DNA from: CAZNVG01 sp964576475
Lineage (GTDB): Bacteria > Patescibacteriota > Saccharimonadia > Saccharimonadales > CAZNVG01
Direction of reading: 5' to 3'
NCBI GenBank assembly: GCA_964576475.1
Contig: CAZNVG010000004.1
Coordinates: 1-62,763, forward strand
DNA: 62,763 nucleotides
The translations under genes were made by a program, and so were the position numbers. A model generated the notes under the pieces. That model was not told where the DNA came from. It did not search any database and saw nothing but the letters and a program-made list of their open reading frames with translations. Of this stretch, positions 1 to 8,030 are shown in pieces (position 1 is the stretch's first letter; each line of letters starts with the position of its first letter).

Positions 1-3
1 GAA

Positions 4-27
4 AGACCTGGTCTAGGAACCAGGTCT
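4..27 (-). terminator. Hairpin downstream of tRNA-Asn, possible terminator
   Basis: A perfect 9-bp stem (AGACCTGGT pairing with ACCAGGTCT) with a 6-nt loop lies 20 bp beyond the 3' end of the tRNA. On the minus strand it is followed by only a short TTTC run, so it is a weak intrinsic terminator or a processing hairpin. Confidence 0.5.
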
Positions 28-46
28 ACCTCTGTTGCAAAATTTC

Positions 47-121
47 TGGCTCCGGGGAAAGGATTCGAACCTTCGACCTAGTGGTTAACAGCCACCCGCT
101 CTACCGCTGAGCTACCCCGGA
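47..121 (-). tRNA. tRNA-Asn (anticodon GTT)
   Basis: The minus strand folds into a full cloverleaf. The acceptor stem TCCGGGG pairs with CCCCGGA, the D-arm contains AGCTCAGCGGTAGAGC, and the anticodon loop is CTGTTAA, giving GUU for Asn. The T-arm contains GGTTCGAATCC. The discriminator G and CCA end are encoded in the DNA. This is the only tRNA found in the window. Confidence 0.97.
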
Positions 122-193
122 ATATATATGTAAGGTACGATCACGCAGGTGATACAGGGGTAAATTATAGGGGTAAGCCGCAAGTCAGTCAAA

Positions 194-221
194 TTGCGTC
201 AACAGCACGATACCGTACAAT
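194..221 (+). promoter_or_regulatory. Candidate promoter of lnt, leaderless geometry
   Basis: TTGCGT (194-199), a 16-bp spacer and TACAAT (216-221). The -10 box ends 6 nt before the ATG at 228, so transcription would start at or next to the start codon. There is no Shine-Dalgarno sequence. This is an inference from spacing. Confidence 0.45.
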
Positions 222-227
222 AAACTT

Positions 228-1760
228 ATGTCAAAAAAAGAAACACAAAAAAAGAAAATACTTACGCGACTTTTAGATAGATGGGCGTTCCTCTTGCCGT
301 TGCTATCAGCGGTCATGCTTGGGGTTAGCTTCATAAATACCAATCTGGCTATTGGAGTGCTTGTCGGTCTAGTTCCAGTACTCCTCTATGCTCAGCGTAC
401 TCAAGAGCTGCCTCGCAAAGACATATTAAGATCCTTCTATGGTGCCGGGGTGGTGTTTTTTATGTTCTGTTTTGTTTGTATCACACAAACTTCGCCAAAC
501 ACATGGACAGAGCTAGATGGTGGATTTGCTACCGCTGCAAAGTACGGGACATGGCTACTCGTTGCAGCCGTGTGTGCGATCCAGTTCCTCATTATTGGGC
601 TGCTACTCGATACATATAAGAGTAAGCCTAAGCTTATCGTGCTACTACTGCCTCCCGTGTGGGTACTGTCAGAGCTGGTTCGTAACTACCTGTTCGCTGT
701 CCTCGCGATGGGTCCTGGTGGTAGCCTTAGTCCAAACTGGAATCTCGGGAATCTCGGCACCGCGGTCGCAGGAACGCCACTTGTGTACGCTAGCAGATTT
801 TTCGGGCTGTATGGCTTAACGACAATCGCAGTCATAGCAAATGTCGCAATTTTCCTGTTTCTTCAGAAACGCTATAAACCCGCTCTCGTCCTTCTCAGCA
901 TGATCTTTATCGTCACTGCCCTGGGTTGGCAGGCATACAGACCGAGTACAAACCTATTATCAGTTGCCTCAATCCATCTTGGAAAAGACGTAAAGCTGGG
1001 CCAAGACAGAGCAGCTCCAGATCTAAGCAAGCCCGCGGACATAGTCGTTATGCCTGAGTATTCAGGATTCTTTGATAGCTCCTATAAGCAGTACGCACTA
1101 AGAAACCTTCGGGCCAGAGGCACGATAGTAACTACAATTGAGGGCGAAGGAAGTCCAAATACTAATCAGCTAGTTTATTACTCTGCCGACAATGCTTTTA
1201 TAAGCAGACAAGATAAAACATTCCTCATTGCGGGCGGTGAGTACGTACCATACATATTCGAAGGTTTATTTCGAAGCTTGAAGAGGGATTATATAGTCGA
1301 TGGCTTTAACCAGAGTGAGCAAGTTAGAAAAGGTAACAGCATCGAATATCCAGTCGAAACACCAAGTGCAATAATTGGTGGCCTTGCATGTTCTGGCGTC
1401 GTGAACCTCAGCGAGTACCGAAGAATGAGCAAGGAAGGAGCCGATATTCTTGTGAACCCTGCATCGCTCTCACTGCTTAATACTTCCAGTCTGTATCATG
1501 CGCAGGAACGCTATCTAACTCGCTTCCACTCAGTCGCAAATGCGCGAGCATTCGTGCAGGCTTCGCGTAGTGGGGAATCGTACATTAGAGATAGCGACGG
1601 CGAGATTGTATCATTCGCAAACGGCGACTCAGGTTTAATAGAGTCTTCTGTTGCGCGTAATTCAGACAGAACCATCTACACACTAACTGGCGAGAACCTT
1701 GTTCTAGCAATGCTTTTCGTCTGGTCAATCTACATACTGACCAGACGAAAGGTTCTATAG
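228..1760 (+). CDS. lnt: Apolipoprotein N-acyltransferase-like protein (CN-hydrolase family)
   Basis: 510 aa, close to the usual length of Lnt, which transfers an acyl chain from phospholipid to the N-terminal cysteine of lipoproteins at the outer face of the inner membrane. Several hydrophobic helices cover residues 15-235 and a nitrilase-type domain covers about 245-475, followed by a last C-terminal helix. The expected triad is visible: Glu277 in VVMPEYS, Lys330 before TFLIAGGEYVP, and Cys388 in GGLACSG. It stands alone on the plus strand, converging on the next gene with 1 bp between stop codons. The family call is solid. Whether the organism triacylates lipoproteins is an inference, and no prolipoprotein was seen beside it. 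Confidence 0.85.
   Translation: MSKKETQKKKILTRLLDRWAFLLPLLSAVMLGVSFINTNLAIGVLVGLVPVLLYAQRTQELPRKDILRSFYGAGVVFFMFCFVCITQTSPNTWTELDGGFATAAKYGTWLLVAAVCAIQFLIIGLLLDTYKSKPKLIVLLLPPVWVLSELVRNYLFAVLAMGPGGSLSPNWNLGNLGTAVAGTPLVYASRFFGLYGLTTIAVIANVAIFLFLQKRYKPALVLLSMIFIVTALGWQAYRPSTNLLSVASIHLGKDVKLGQDRAAPDLSKPADIVVMPEYSGFFDSSYKQYALRNLRARGTIVTTIEGEGSPNTNQLVYYSADNAFISRQDKTFLIAGGEYVPYIFEGLFRSLKRDYIVDGFNQSEQVRKGNSIEYPVETPSAIIGGLACSGVVNLSEYRRMSKEGADILVNPASLSLLNTSSLYHAQERYLTRFHSVANARAFVQASRSGESYIRDSDGEIVSFANGDSGLIESSVARNSDRTIYTLTGENLVLAMLFVWSIYILTRRKVL
1715..1750. repeat. 13-bp perfect inverted repeat at the 3' end of lnt
   Basis: TTTCGTCTGGTCA and TGACCAGACGAAA form a 13-bp stem around a 10-nt loop inside the last codons of lnt, just before two convergent genes meet. 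No U-run follows on either strand, so it is not a classical terminator. It could still stabilise mRNA ends or slow convergent transcription. Confidence 0.6.
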
Positions 1761-1761
1761 A

Positions 1762-4242
1762 CTAGTTAGTCGAGACGAGCGGCTGTACGCTCACATTGTT
1801 CACCCTGAACGTGCCAGTAACTGCTGTGAAGTTCACGGTTCTATTCGGGCCATTGGTTTTAGTGTCGATGATCGTACATCTGTTGGCATAGGAAGTGGAG
1901 TTGGCTAAGTCTGATTCTACAGTCTTGGTGTTACCGGCTCCTCCAGTATTACCATACTCACCAATGGCATAGCGTGCTGGCCCAAGTGTCGCCTTAGTTG
2001 CAAAGCACACCGAGTACAGTCCTGTGGCGCTACCGGTTGGCGTGAAATTGTACTGAATACTTTGGCCAGTAGGCACCTCTATACTTTCTACCGCATTCAC
2101 ACCGACGATGTCAGATGCGATCTTGGTGGAGCCGCTAAATTGGAACTGAGGATAGCTCGTTCGATATTTGAACGCGTTTATCATGTCGGTTTCAAGTGGC
2201 TCTAAGGATAGTGATTTAACACGCCATGTCTTTGTGCTTGGGTTGCTGAACGAGAAGCTTATACCATTGCTTGAAGCTCCAAGAAATGGCGATGTTGCAT
2301 TGTTGACGGGCAAACAGCGCTTAGCATACTCGAGACTCGTCATGGTAGTTGATGGCCACCGAACGTCACTAGTTTTGTTGAAGCCGTTTATCAGGTACAA
2401 ACTTCCCGTTTTATCTATTGATATATCACGTATATCAAATGATCGGTCTGTAGGTAGCGATACCTTTCCTAACTGAGCGCCAGTAGGAGAATACTTCGCT
2501 ATCTGGTAACTATTTACTAATGCATAGATATTGTTGGATGCATCAATGGCAATAGACCTGGCGTACACATAATCGAACTGCGTAGCATCTGGAATAATCT
2601 TTGACACATATGCTCCGTTGGCATCAAACCGCTGGATTTTGTCAGACTGGGCAACATATACATTTCCAAGCTTGTCGGTAGCAATGCTTCGTGCGAAGAA
2701 CAGTTGCCCATCGGACTGACCCCATCCTCCCACTGTGCCAATGTATGTACCAGTGCTAGAGAATTTTGAATACGATCCGTACGAAAGCATCAGTATATTC
2801 CCCGCAGGATCTACAGTGATACCTGTCGACTCGTCATCTCCACCCATTTCTCCATACGCAGTCGTGAATACGTAGCCCCCGTCCGTTGTCCACTTACTGA
2901 AGTATTGGTCAAAGCGCCCCTTGCTCGTTTTAACGTCAGATCCTGTTTGGTTGAAGTTAACTGTGTTTTGGAATGATCCCGAAATCAGCACATTACCAGC
3001 AGCATCAAGTGCTATTCCTCCGAAGCGATCAGTGTCTGGACCGCCGATTGTTCGAGTCCAGAGATACGTGCCATTACTGCTCCATTTAGTGAAGTAGACA
3101 TCCGCGCCTCCTACGGCTGTTTTGACATCAGTGCCAGTTGTGGGGTTGAAGTCAAACTGTCCCTCAAATAGCCCTGCAGTATATGTGTTCCCGTTCGCAT
3201 CTGTAGCAGAATCTAGAGGGGTTGCAAGCTGGCCTACTCCGTCACCGTATGCGCCTATCTGTGAAACATAGCTGCCTGCCGCTGTGAACTTCTGCAAAGC
3301 ATAGTTACCCGCCTCAGTTGATGTAGCACGGAAGTTCATCGGTGCCGGACCGCCTATTGGCTTTGCGACTACACACATTTGGTATTTCAGTTCACCATTT
3401 TGGACACTCACATTTCCGCTAAGTTCACCATTGTTAGCATTTACATCGAGCACTTTCTGAGTAACTCCGTCGTTTGTTTCTTGCATCAGCGCAACATTGT
3501 CTGCTCTAAAGTTATATATGGGGCTACCTTCGTTTCTCACGTAGCTTCCCTGTGCTAGTGAAGCTTTTTCTAGCAAGCTCTCGTCAGTAGTAATACTAGT
3601 TGTTTTTGCTGAGAGCGTTTTTAATCTAATTGTTCCCTTGTAGTTGTATATTGTTATCTTAAACTTCGTATTGGTCTGTGAGTTTGATACAGAGAAACTT
3701 GCACACACATCCTGGTAGGTATTAAGAGGTATGGCTTTTCCATATCCGGACCCAGTTGCGACTCCCGTTGGTTCGTAAAAATCAGCTCCGGTTACTCCGT
3801 ATGCATTACCTGCAGAAAAATCATTCGTTACATACATAGTTCCATTACTCCCGGCTTCGGTGGGTTTGACCGACATACAAACTTCATAGATACCGGGGTT
3901 GAATTTAGCGTAGTAATTCACTGTGCCTTGTTGCGGCGTAGAGCCGTTCAGGCCACCAAGATCAATTGTGTTTGTATTTGTAGGCTTTTTGCCCCCACTC
4001 GACTCAGTTGATGCCGCATATTTACCTGACACCTCGATATTCGGGTCTTGTGCGTTAATGGCATCCATGACGTTAATCGAGAACACGACACTACTGGCAA
4101 AAGTGCGTACAACTAGCCCTACAGCCAAGACCATGAACATGACAGCAGACGCCCGTTTCGCCCCCTTCAGCCACTTTCGTTCTTTCTTTATTTCGGTTGG
4201 GTTGAGGTTGCCATGATAGGCGCCTGAGACTTTTTGGGGCAT
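1762..4242 (-). CDS. Large membrane-anchored NHL/SBBP-repeat surface protein
   Basis: 826 aa. A basic cytoplasmic start is followed by one membrane segment (about residues 33-55), and the rest should be extracytoplasmic. The centre (about 320-640) has beta-propeller-type repeats: SBBP-like units such as DTDRFGGIALDAAGNVLISG and NHL-like units such as IATDKLGNVYVAQ. This propeller is flanked by beta-rich modules that look related to each other. They share Y-x-VCF/VCM strands and end in similar motifs (IRLKTLSAK, WRVKSLSLEPL, FRVNNVSVQPL). No enzyme motif was seen. A role in adhesion or binding is a guess. It ends the long minus-strand run and has its own promoter with a palindrome. AAGGAT lies upstream of the ATG. 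Confidence 0.75.
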   Translation of the reverse strand: MPQKVSGAYHGNLNPTEIKKERKWLKGAKRASAVMFMVLAVGLVVRTFASSVVFSINVMDAINAQDPNIEVSGKYAASTESSGGKKPTNTNTIDLGGLNGSTPQQGTVNYYAKFNPGIYEVCMSVKPTEAGSNGTMYVTNDFSAGNAYGVTGADFYEPTGVATGSGYGKAIPLNTYQDVCASFSVSNSQTNTKFKITIYNYKGTIRLKTLSAKTTSITTDESLLEKASLAQGSYVRNEGSPIYNFRADNVALMQETNDGVTQKVLDVNANNGELSGNVSVQNGELKYQMCVVAKPIGGPAPMNFRATSTEAGNYALQKFTAAGSYVSQIGAYGDGVGQLATPLDSATDANGNTYTAGLFEGQFDFNPTTGTDVKTAVGGADVYFTKWSSNGTYLWTRTIGGPDTDRFGGIALDAAGNVLISGSFQNTVNFNQTGSDVKTSKGRFDQYFSKWTTDGGYVFTTAYGEMGGDDESTGITVDPAGNILMLSYGSYSKFSSTGTYIGTVGGWGQSDGQLFFARSIATDKLGNVYVAQSDKIQRFDANGAYVSKIIPDATQFDYVYARSIAIDASNNIYALVNSYQIAKYSPTGAQLGKVSLPTDRSFDIRDISIDKTGSLYLINGFNKTSDVRWPSTTMTSLEYAKRCLPVNNATSPFLGASSNGISFSFSNPSTKTWRVKSLSLEPLETDMINAFKYRTSYPQFQFSGSTKIASDIVGVNAVESIEVPTGQSIQYNFTPTGSATGLYSVCFATKATLGPARYAIGEYGNTGGAGNTKTVESDLANSTSYANRCTIIDTKTNGPNRTVNFTAVTGTFRVNNVSVQPLVSTN

Positions 4243-4267
4243 TTTATTTCATCCTTATTATGCTTAA

Positions 4268-4296
4268 GTTATACACTATTCGCGCGAATCCCTCAA
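4268..4296 (-). promoter_or_regulatory. Promoter with 12-bp palindromic operator candidate
   Basis: On the minus strand TTGAGG (4291-4296), a 17-bp spacer and TATAAC (4268-4273) precede the NHL-repeat gene. The spacer contains the perfect palindrome ATTCGCGCGAAT (4278-4289). A repressor bound there would cover the polymerase contact region. The regulator is unknown. Confidence 0.6.
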
Positions 4297-4311
4297 TGAT
4301 TGATGTTTGGC

Positions 4312-4950
4312 TTATTGCAGTTCGTAGCTCGTTACGACCCATTTTTCTCTTTGAAGATTGAAGAAAATTACTCCGTCGTATGTTTTGCCACCGTAACTGA
4401 CCTTACCGCTTGTCTTGCCAAACTCAGGCGCAGTTTGCTGCCAGCTTGCACGATCAATAGTGATTTTTGTTCCGTCAGGAAGTCCTGAAGTGTTTGCCAC
4501 TACGTACTCGTTATTCTTGGCTCCGTTTTTCTCAATTGAATCAATCGCGCTACACACCCCTGCAGGTACGTCAACGCCACTAGCGCATGAAGCGTTAGTC
4601 GGCGGTGTTGCTGGCTGGGTGACTGGAGTGTCGTTCGCCGGCGAGGGAGCTGGCACTTCTTCCGGCGAGAATTCCTGAATCTGAGAACTCTCGTCTGGAG
4701 CAGGCGAGATTGTGCTATCAACGGCTGGAACGTCCTTTGCAAATACAAAAATAAACAGCAGACACACCACTAATGCCACAGCTATGAAGCCTATCGTGAA
4801 ATAGCGAATAGATTTGATCTGCAGAACTGCATGCATACGGTCTATGCGCGTTGGAGCCGAAATCTCTAGTGGTTCTTTTGGTGCCTTCAGCTCATGATCT
4901 AGTGTCTTGGGATCGTTTAGGTCTGGCGTATTAGTAGGGATATTACTCAT
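4312..4950 (-). CDS. Single-pass membrane protein of unknown function
   Basis: 212 aa. It has a hydrophilic cytoplasmic N-terminus (about 1-50), one transmembrane helix (about 51-72), a Pro/Ser/Glu-rich linker (about 75-125), and a small extracytoplasmic domain with one pair of cysteines (about residues 121 and 132). The last 60 residues look beta-rich (KITIDRASWQQ, GKVSYGGKTYDGVIFF). The start lies 16 bp after the stop of the voltage-sensor gene, so it probably belongs to the same transcript as the redox operon. No family was recognised. Confidence 0.7.
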   Translation of the reverse strand: MSNIPTNTPDLNDPKTLDHELKAPKEPLEISAPTRIDRMHAVLQIKSIRYFTIGFIAVALVVCLLFIFVFAKDVPAVDSTISPAPDESSQIQEFSPEEVPAPSPANDTPVTQPATPPTNASCASGVDVPAGVCSAIDSIEKNGAKNNEYVVANTSGLPDGTKITIDRASWQQTAPEFGKTSGKVSYGGKTYDGVIFFNLQREKWVVTSYELQ

Positions 4951-4966
4951 AGTAGAAGCATAACAG

Positions 4967-5359
4967 TTAACGCCTACGCTTTGCTACTGGTCGAGAACGA
5001 CTTTGCTGCAACCCAAAGTCGATGTGTTCGCCAGCACGAACCAATCGAATCAGTCGCAGTGCACGTATACCACGGAGCGACTCGGTTATGCCGTCGGTTA
5101 TAGGTATAGCAGCGAGCAGGAAATACCAGTTACGTTTTAGATAGTACGCTTTGTTCTTGGCGACATAGAGTTCAATCATGAAATCGCCCAAGAAAATACA
5201 CGCGATTATGAAATCTATATGATCTATAGATCTGTGCTGCATCGCACTAGGGTTACCAAATATTTCGAATATAACTAGCCCGATGCTGGCTAATGCGAGT
5301 GAAGTTAGAAATGCTTCTTTGAGTACAAACAGAGGATGGACGGCTCGCTTTTTTCTCAT
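4967..5359 (-). CDS. Stand-alone voltage-sensor domain protein (S1-S4, no pore)
   Basis: 130 aa with four predicted helices: S1 (about 12-34), S2 (46-68), S3 (77-90) and S4 (94-108). S4 carries five arginines at every third position (R96, R99, R102, R105, R108), the hallmark of voltage-gated channel sensors. S2 has D59 and E63 in GDFMIELYVAKN, and the S2-S3 segment LKRNWYFLLAAIP resembles bacterial 6TM channels, although the usual S3 aspartate position is Phe. After S4 there is only a basic tail, with no S5, filter or S6. It therefore resembles Hv1 proton channels and voltage-sensing phosphatases in architecture, or a pore-less channel remnant. Its start is 1 bp after the preceding stop, so it is part of the redox operon. 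Ion conductance is not shown by the sequence. Confidence 0.75.
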   Translation of the reverse strand: MRKKRAVHPLFVLKEAFLTSLALASIGLVIFEIFGNPSAMQHRSIDHIDFIIACIFLGDFMIELYVAKNKAYYLKRNWYFLLAAIPITDGITESLRGIRALRLIRLVRAGEHIDFGLQQSRSRPVAKRRR

Positions 5360-5360
5360 A

Positions 5361-5915
5361 CTACTCCTGTATTGGGCTGCATGACTTTACGGATTGTTCT
5401 GATAGCTCATAGCACCATTCGAGATCCAGTGGAGAGTTCGGAATCATATAGCTGACTTCCCCTACTGCCGACTCGCCAGGCTGGTACAGTTTTGCGTCAA
5501 ATGGCTGATCTGATTCAACCGGAGACAAATTGTATTTTGTGCCATATTGGTCGACTACATATGACTGCAACACGGGACTCAACCATTGTGCGCTGGACAA
5601 GTTGTGCGAAACTGCGACTTTCAGTACTACATACCTATAACCGGGCAAAGGCTGATAGGTTTGACTACCTTCTGAGTAACGAGAAGACAAGACAACCGCA
5701 CTGAGCACACTCTGCGTACGGACTGCTGGATTTGCTGGCTTCAATAGATCGGGTCGTGCACGGAGAAAAGATGCGGTGATATTAATGCCTATCACGAACA
5801 TGACGATAAGTATCACCATCAATGGCCCGACTGCAACTACTGCTACGGCTTCTTTGTGTCGATTAGGTACCTTTCTGTGCCGAATTGGTACGCGTTTTTT
5901 CTTAGTCTCTTTCAT
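5361..5915 (-). CDS. Membrane-anchored DUF4352-like protein
   Basis: 184 aa. A strongly basic N-terminus (1-27) precedes one transmembrane helix (about 28-50), then an extracytoplasmic Ig-like domain. The pattern YRYVVLKVAVSHN, VVDQYGTKYNLSP, YQPGESAVGEVSYMIP resembles DUF4352 domains, which occur in secreted or lipoprotein contexts with no defined reaction. Its ATG overlaps the stop of the cytochrome b5 gene by one base and its own stop is 1 bp from the voltage-sensor gene. It is probably co-translated with both and could be an accessory subunit of the redox complex (inference). Confidence 0.65.
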   Translation of the reverse strand: MKETKKKRVPIRHRKVPNRHKEAVAVVAVGPLMVILIVMFVIGINITASFLRARPDLLKPANPAVRTQSVLSAVVLSSRYSEGSQTYQPLPGYRYVVLKVAVSHNLSSAQWLSPVLQSYVVDQYGTKYNLSPVESDQPFDAKLYQPGESAVGEVSYMIPNSPLDLEWCYELSEQSVKSCSPIQE

Positions 5916-6583
5916 TACTGTACCGCCCCTACCTTGTAGCTATTAAGCGTATTGTACGCTCCGGATTTATGGTTGTGTGATTGTCCTGAGGTGCTGGCCG
6001 AACCATTCATATAGGAAGTTATGTCGTGCCCACAGGTGGCACTGTTGAACACTGATTTCCCTCCAGGATGACCGTTTACGTAGCTCGTCACGATGTAGTA
6101 ATAGCCACCATATATCACCCAGCAGTCAGTCTGTGACGCGTGCGATGCTACCTGAGATGACGAACAAGCTCCGCCAGATTGCCCGCAGCTCGGTGCTGGT
6201 GGTGGCGTAGGCGCGGGAGTAGGTGCTGGTGGTGGAGTGGTGGTGGGGGACGGACTTGGATTTGGTTGCGGCGTCGGTGTCGCTGGGTTTGGAGAAGGAT
6301 TACCTGACGATGGGTTTGGGGATGGCGTTACTGGGCTTGGGGATGGCGATGAGTTGCTGCCACTGTCGGCTGGCGATGGGCTAGTCGTGTCTCTAGACTC
6401 CTGTGGGGCGTTAGGGTTTTTTGAGGTGTCCATACTAACATCCGGCGGAACCGGTGAGACATTTCTATTGTTGCTTATTCGCTCCAGCGTACTGGGCGCC
6501 ATAAACAAACCGCCTACTAAAATTCCGGCGAAAAGCGCTCCGCTAATAAGTAGTGTTATAGCTACAAGCTTCTTCAAAATCAT
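5915..6583 (-). CDS. Membrane-anchored extracytoplasmic cytochrome b5-like protein
   Basis: 222 aa. An N-terminal signal anchor (about 5-28) is followed by a long Pro/Ser/Thr linker (about 43-132) and a C-terminal cytochrome b5-type heme domain (about 140-222). The diagnostic HPGG is at 172-175, after DCWVIYGGYYYIVTSYVNG. The second axial histidine aligns best with H205, ten residues upstream of the conserved Y-K-V-G end; H203 is an alternative. Four cysteines (133, 140, 154, 184) could form disulfides outside the cell. The start overlaps the end of the flavocytochrome gene by ATGA, so it probably takes electrons from, or passes them beyond, that reductase. Confidence 0.82.
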   Translation of the reverse strand: MILKKLVAITLLISGALFAGILVGGLFMAPSTLERISNNRNVSPVPPDVSMDTSKNPNAPQESRDTTSPSPADSGSNSSPSPSPVTPSPNPSSGNPSPNPATPTPQPNPSPSPTTTPPPAPTPAPTPPPAPSCGQSGGACSSSQVASHASQTDCWVIYGGYYYIVTSYVNGHPGGKSVFNSATCGHDITSYMNGSASTSGQSHNHKSGAYNTLNSYKVGAVQ

Positions 6584-7977
6584 GACATTGCAAACTCCTC
6601 AGAGTGAATGCGGCGAGCAGGCACTCCCTTAGCCTTGAGTTGCTTTCGCAGTGATTTCATCATAACTGGAGGCCCGCAGATAAATATTTCTTTTCCATCC
6701 AGTCCACCCGCTTTTTCGGCTATGAAGTCTGCATTGATAAACGTCTTGGTCTCGTCTGTCACGAACGGCACGTAGGTGAACTTCGGTGATTGTTTTGGAA
6801 CAAACGAACCAAACAACTCCTGCCCAATCAGTTCTTGGCGATTAACAACGCTATAAAATAGCGTCACCTGTGGAGAGTCAGTAGTAAGTGTTGATGCCAT
6901 ACCCATGAACGGTGTTATACCTATCCCACCCCCAATCCATATTTGCGGCGAAGTAATGTGTCTCGTGTAGTCAAATTTTCCGAACGCACCTTCCACCTCT
7001 GCAACAGTTCCCTCTGGCAGATTCATGAGACTCTTGGTGAAGTCACCGAGTGATTTTACGATCAGTCTTACTACGCCTTCACTTGGCGCAGACGCAATTG
7101 AAAAAGGATGTACTTCAGGAAGAATCCCCTGCTCCTTCCTCCACAAAAATCTTACAAATACGAACTGCCCCGCCTTGAACGGCACATCGTCTTCGATAGG
7201 AGTAAGGTCTATGGCAATCGTATCTTTTGGAAGCTTTAGAACCCTAGATACTTGAAACGGGTGACTCCTTACAAAGATACTGCCGAACAGTGTTCTGTAG
7301 GTAAACGCAACTAGCCCAATCACACCCCATAATGAGAGATAGGCTTTTAGGAACCAATCACTGCTAGTACTAGAAGAGATAAAAATAACATGGAGTGTTG
7401 CAAAGAAAAATGCCGGCCCCAAAAACTTATGCGTGAACAGCCAAACGCGATACGGCAGTTTAATAAAGAAGGTCAGCACAAGCAAAACGACCATGCCCCC
7501 GAAAGCTATAAAGCCATTATTTATCGCCATTTGTTGATTCACGACATCAAAAGTCTGCGTCATACTGATTGTTCGAGGTAGCAAAAACTCTGCAGCATCT
7601 TTGAGCGTCACCCAACTACCAAAAACTATGTAGCGTAATGCTAGAAATAGTGGATGCATTGTCAAAAGTATTAGCGCAATTCCGCCAGTTATATGATGCG
7701 CAATATAAACTTTATTGAGGCCACTAAAATATCGCTCCAGCCAACGTTTCCTGATACTTAGTACAAGGTTTATTCCATACAAAACAAAACCTGCCGTCCC
7801 TGCCAGCTTTGCTATCGCCGAGAGAATACCGTAGCTCGTACCGAGACGCGCTGTGAACTCCGGGATCATTAGCGCTCGAAGTATTGGTATGATGCTGAAA
7901 ATAACAATCAGTGTCCATCCACCATACCGTTCTATGACTAGTTTCTTTTCTGTTGAGTCCACCTCTTGATTGTCCAC
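6580..7977 (-). CDS. NOX/ferric-reductase-like transmembrane flavocytochrome
   Basis: 465 aa, GTG start. The N-terminal half has about six helices with two histidine pairs placed as in NADPH oxidases and ferric reductases: H94/H108 (14 apart) and H183/H196 (13 apart), so two hemes should span the bilayer. The C-terminal half is a ferredoxin-reductase fold: FAD motif HPFSIAS (290-296), nucleotide site GGGIGITPF (349-357) and CGPP (435-438), ending EEFAMS. It should carry electrons from cytosolic NAD(P)H through FAD and hemes to an outside acceptor such as Fe(III), oxygen or the linked cytochrome b5. It is first in the coupled four-gene set. A weak promoter (TTGCAC, 16 bp, GATACT) lies in the 53-bp gap upstream. 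Confidence 0.88.
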   Translation of the reverse strand: MDNQEVDSTEKKLVIERYGGWTLIVIFSIIPILRALMIPEFTARLGTSYGILSAIAKLAGTAGFVLYGINLVLSIRKRWLERYFSGLNKVYIAHHITGGIALILLTMHPLFLALRYIVFGSWVTLKDAAEFLLPRTISMTQTFDVVNQQMAINNGFIAFGGMVVLLVLTFFIKLPYRVWLFTHKFLGPAFFFATLHVIFISSSTSSDWFLKAYLSLWGVIGLVAFTYRTLFGSIFVRSHPFQVSRVLKLPKDTIAIDLTPIEDDVPFKAGQFVFVRFLWRKEQGILPEVHPFSIASAPSEGVVRLIVKSLGDFTKSLMNLPEGTVAEVEGAFGKFDYTRHITSPQIWIGGGIGITPFMGMASTLTTDSPQVTLFYSVVNRQELIGQELFGSFVPKQSPKFTYVPFVTDETKTFINADFIAEKAGGLDGKEIFICGPPVMMKSLRKQLKAKGVPARRIHSEEFAMS

Positions 7978-8030
7978 CTGCTAATGCTTTATTACCTTAA
8001 ACAGTATCTTACTGACGCCATCGGGTGCAA

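Noticed and set aside
1715..1750. Strong hairpin as a bidirectional terminator
   Set aside because: The stem is perfect but no T-run follows it on either strand, so it is recorded only as an inverted repeat.
6237..6632. Gly/Asp-rich open frame on the plus strand
   Set aside because: It is the mirror image of the Pro/Ser/Thr linker codons of the cytochrome b5 gene on the other strand.
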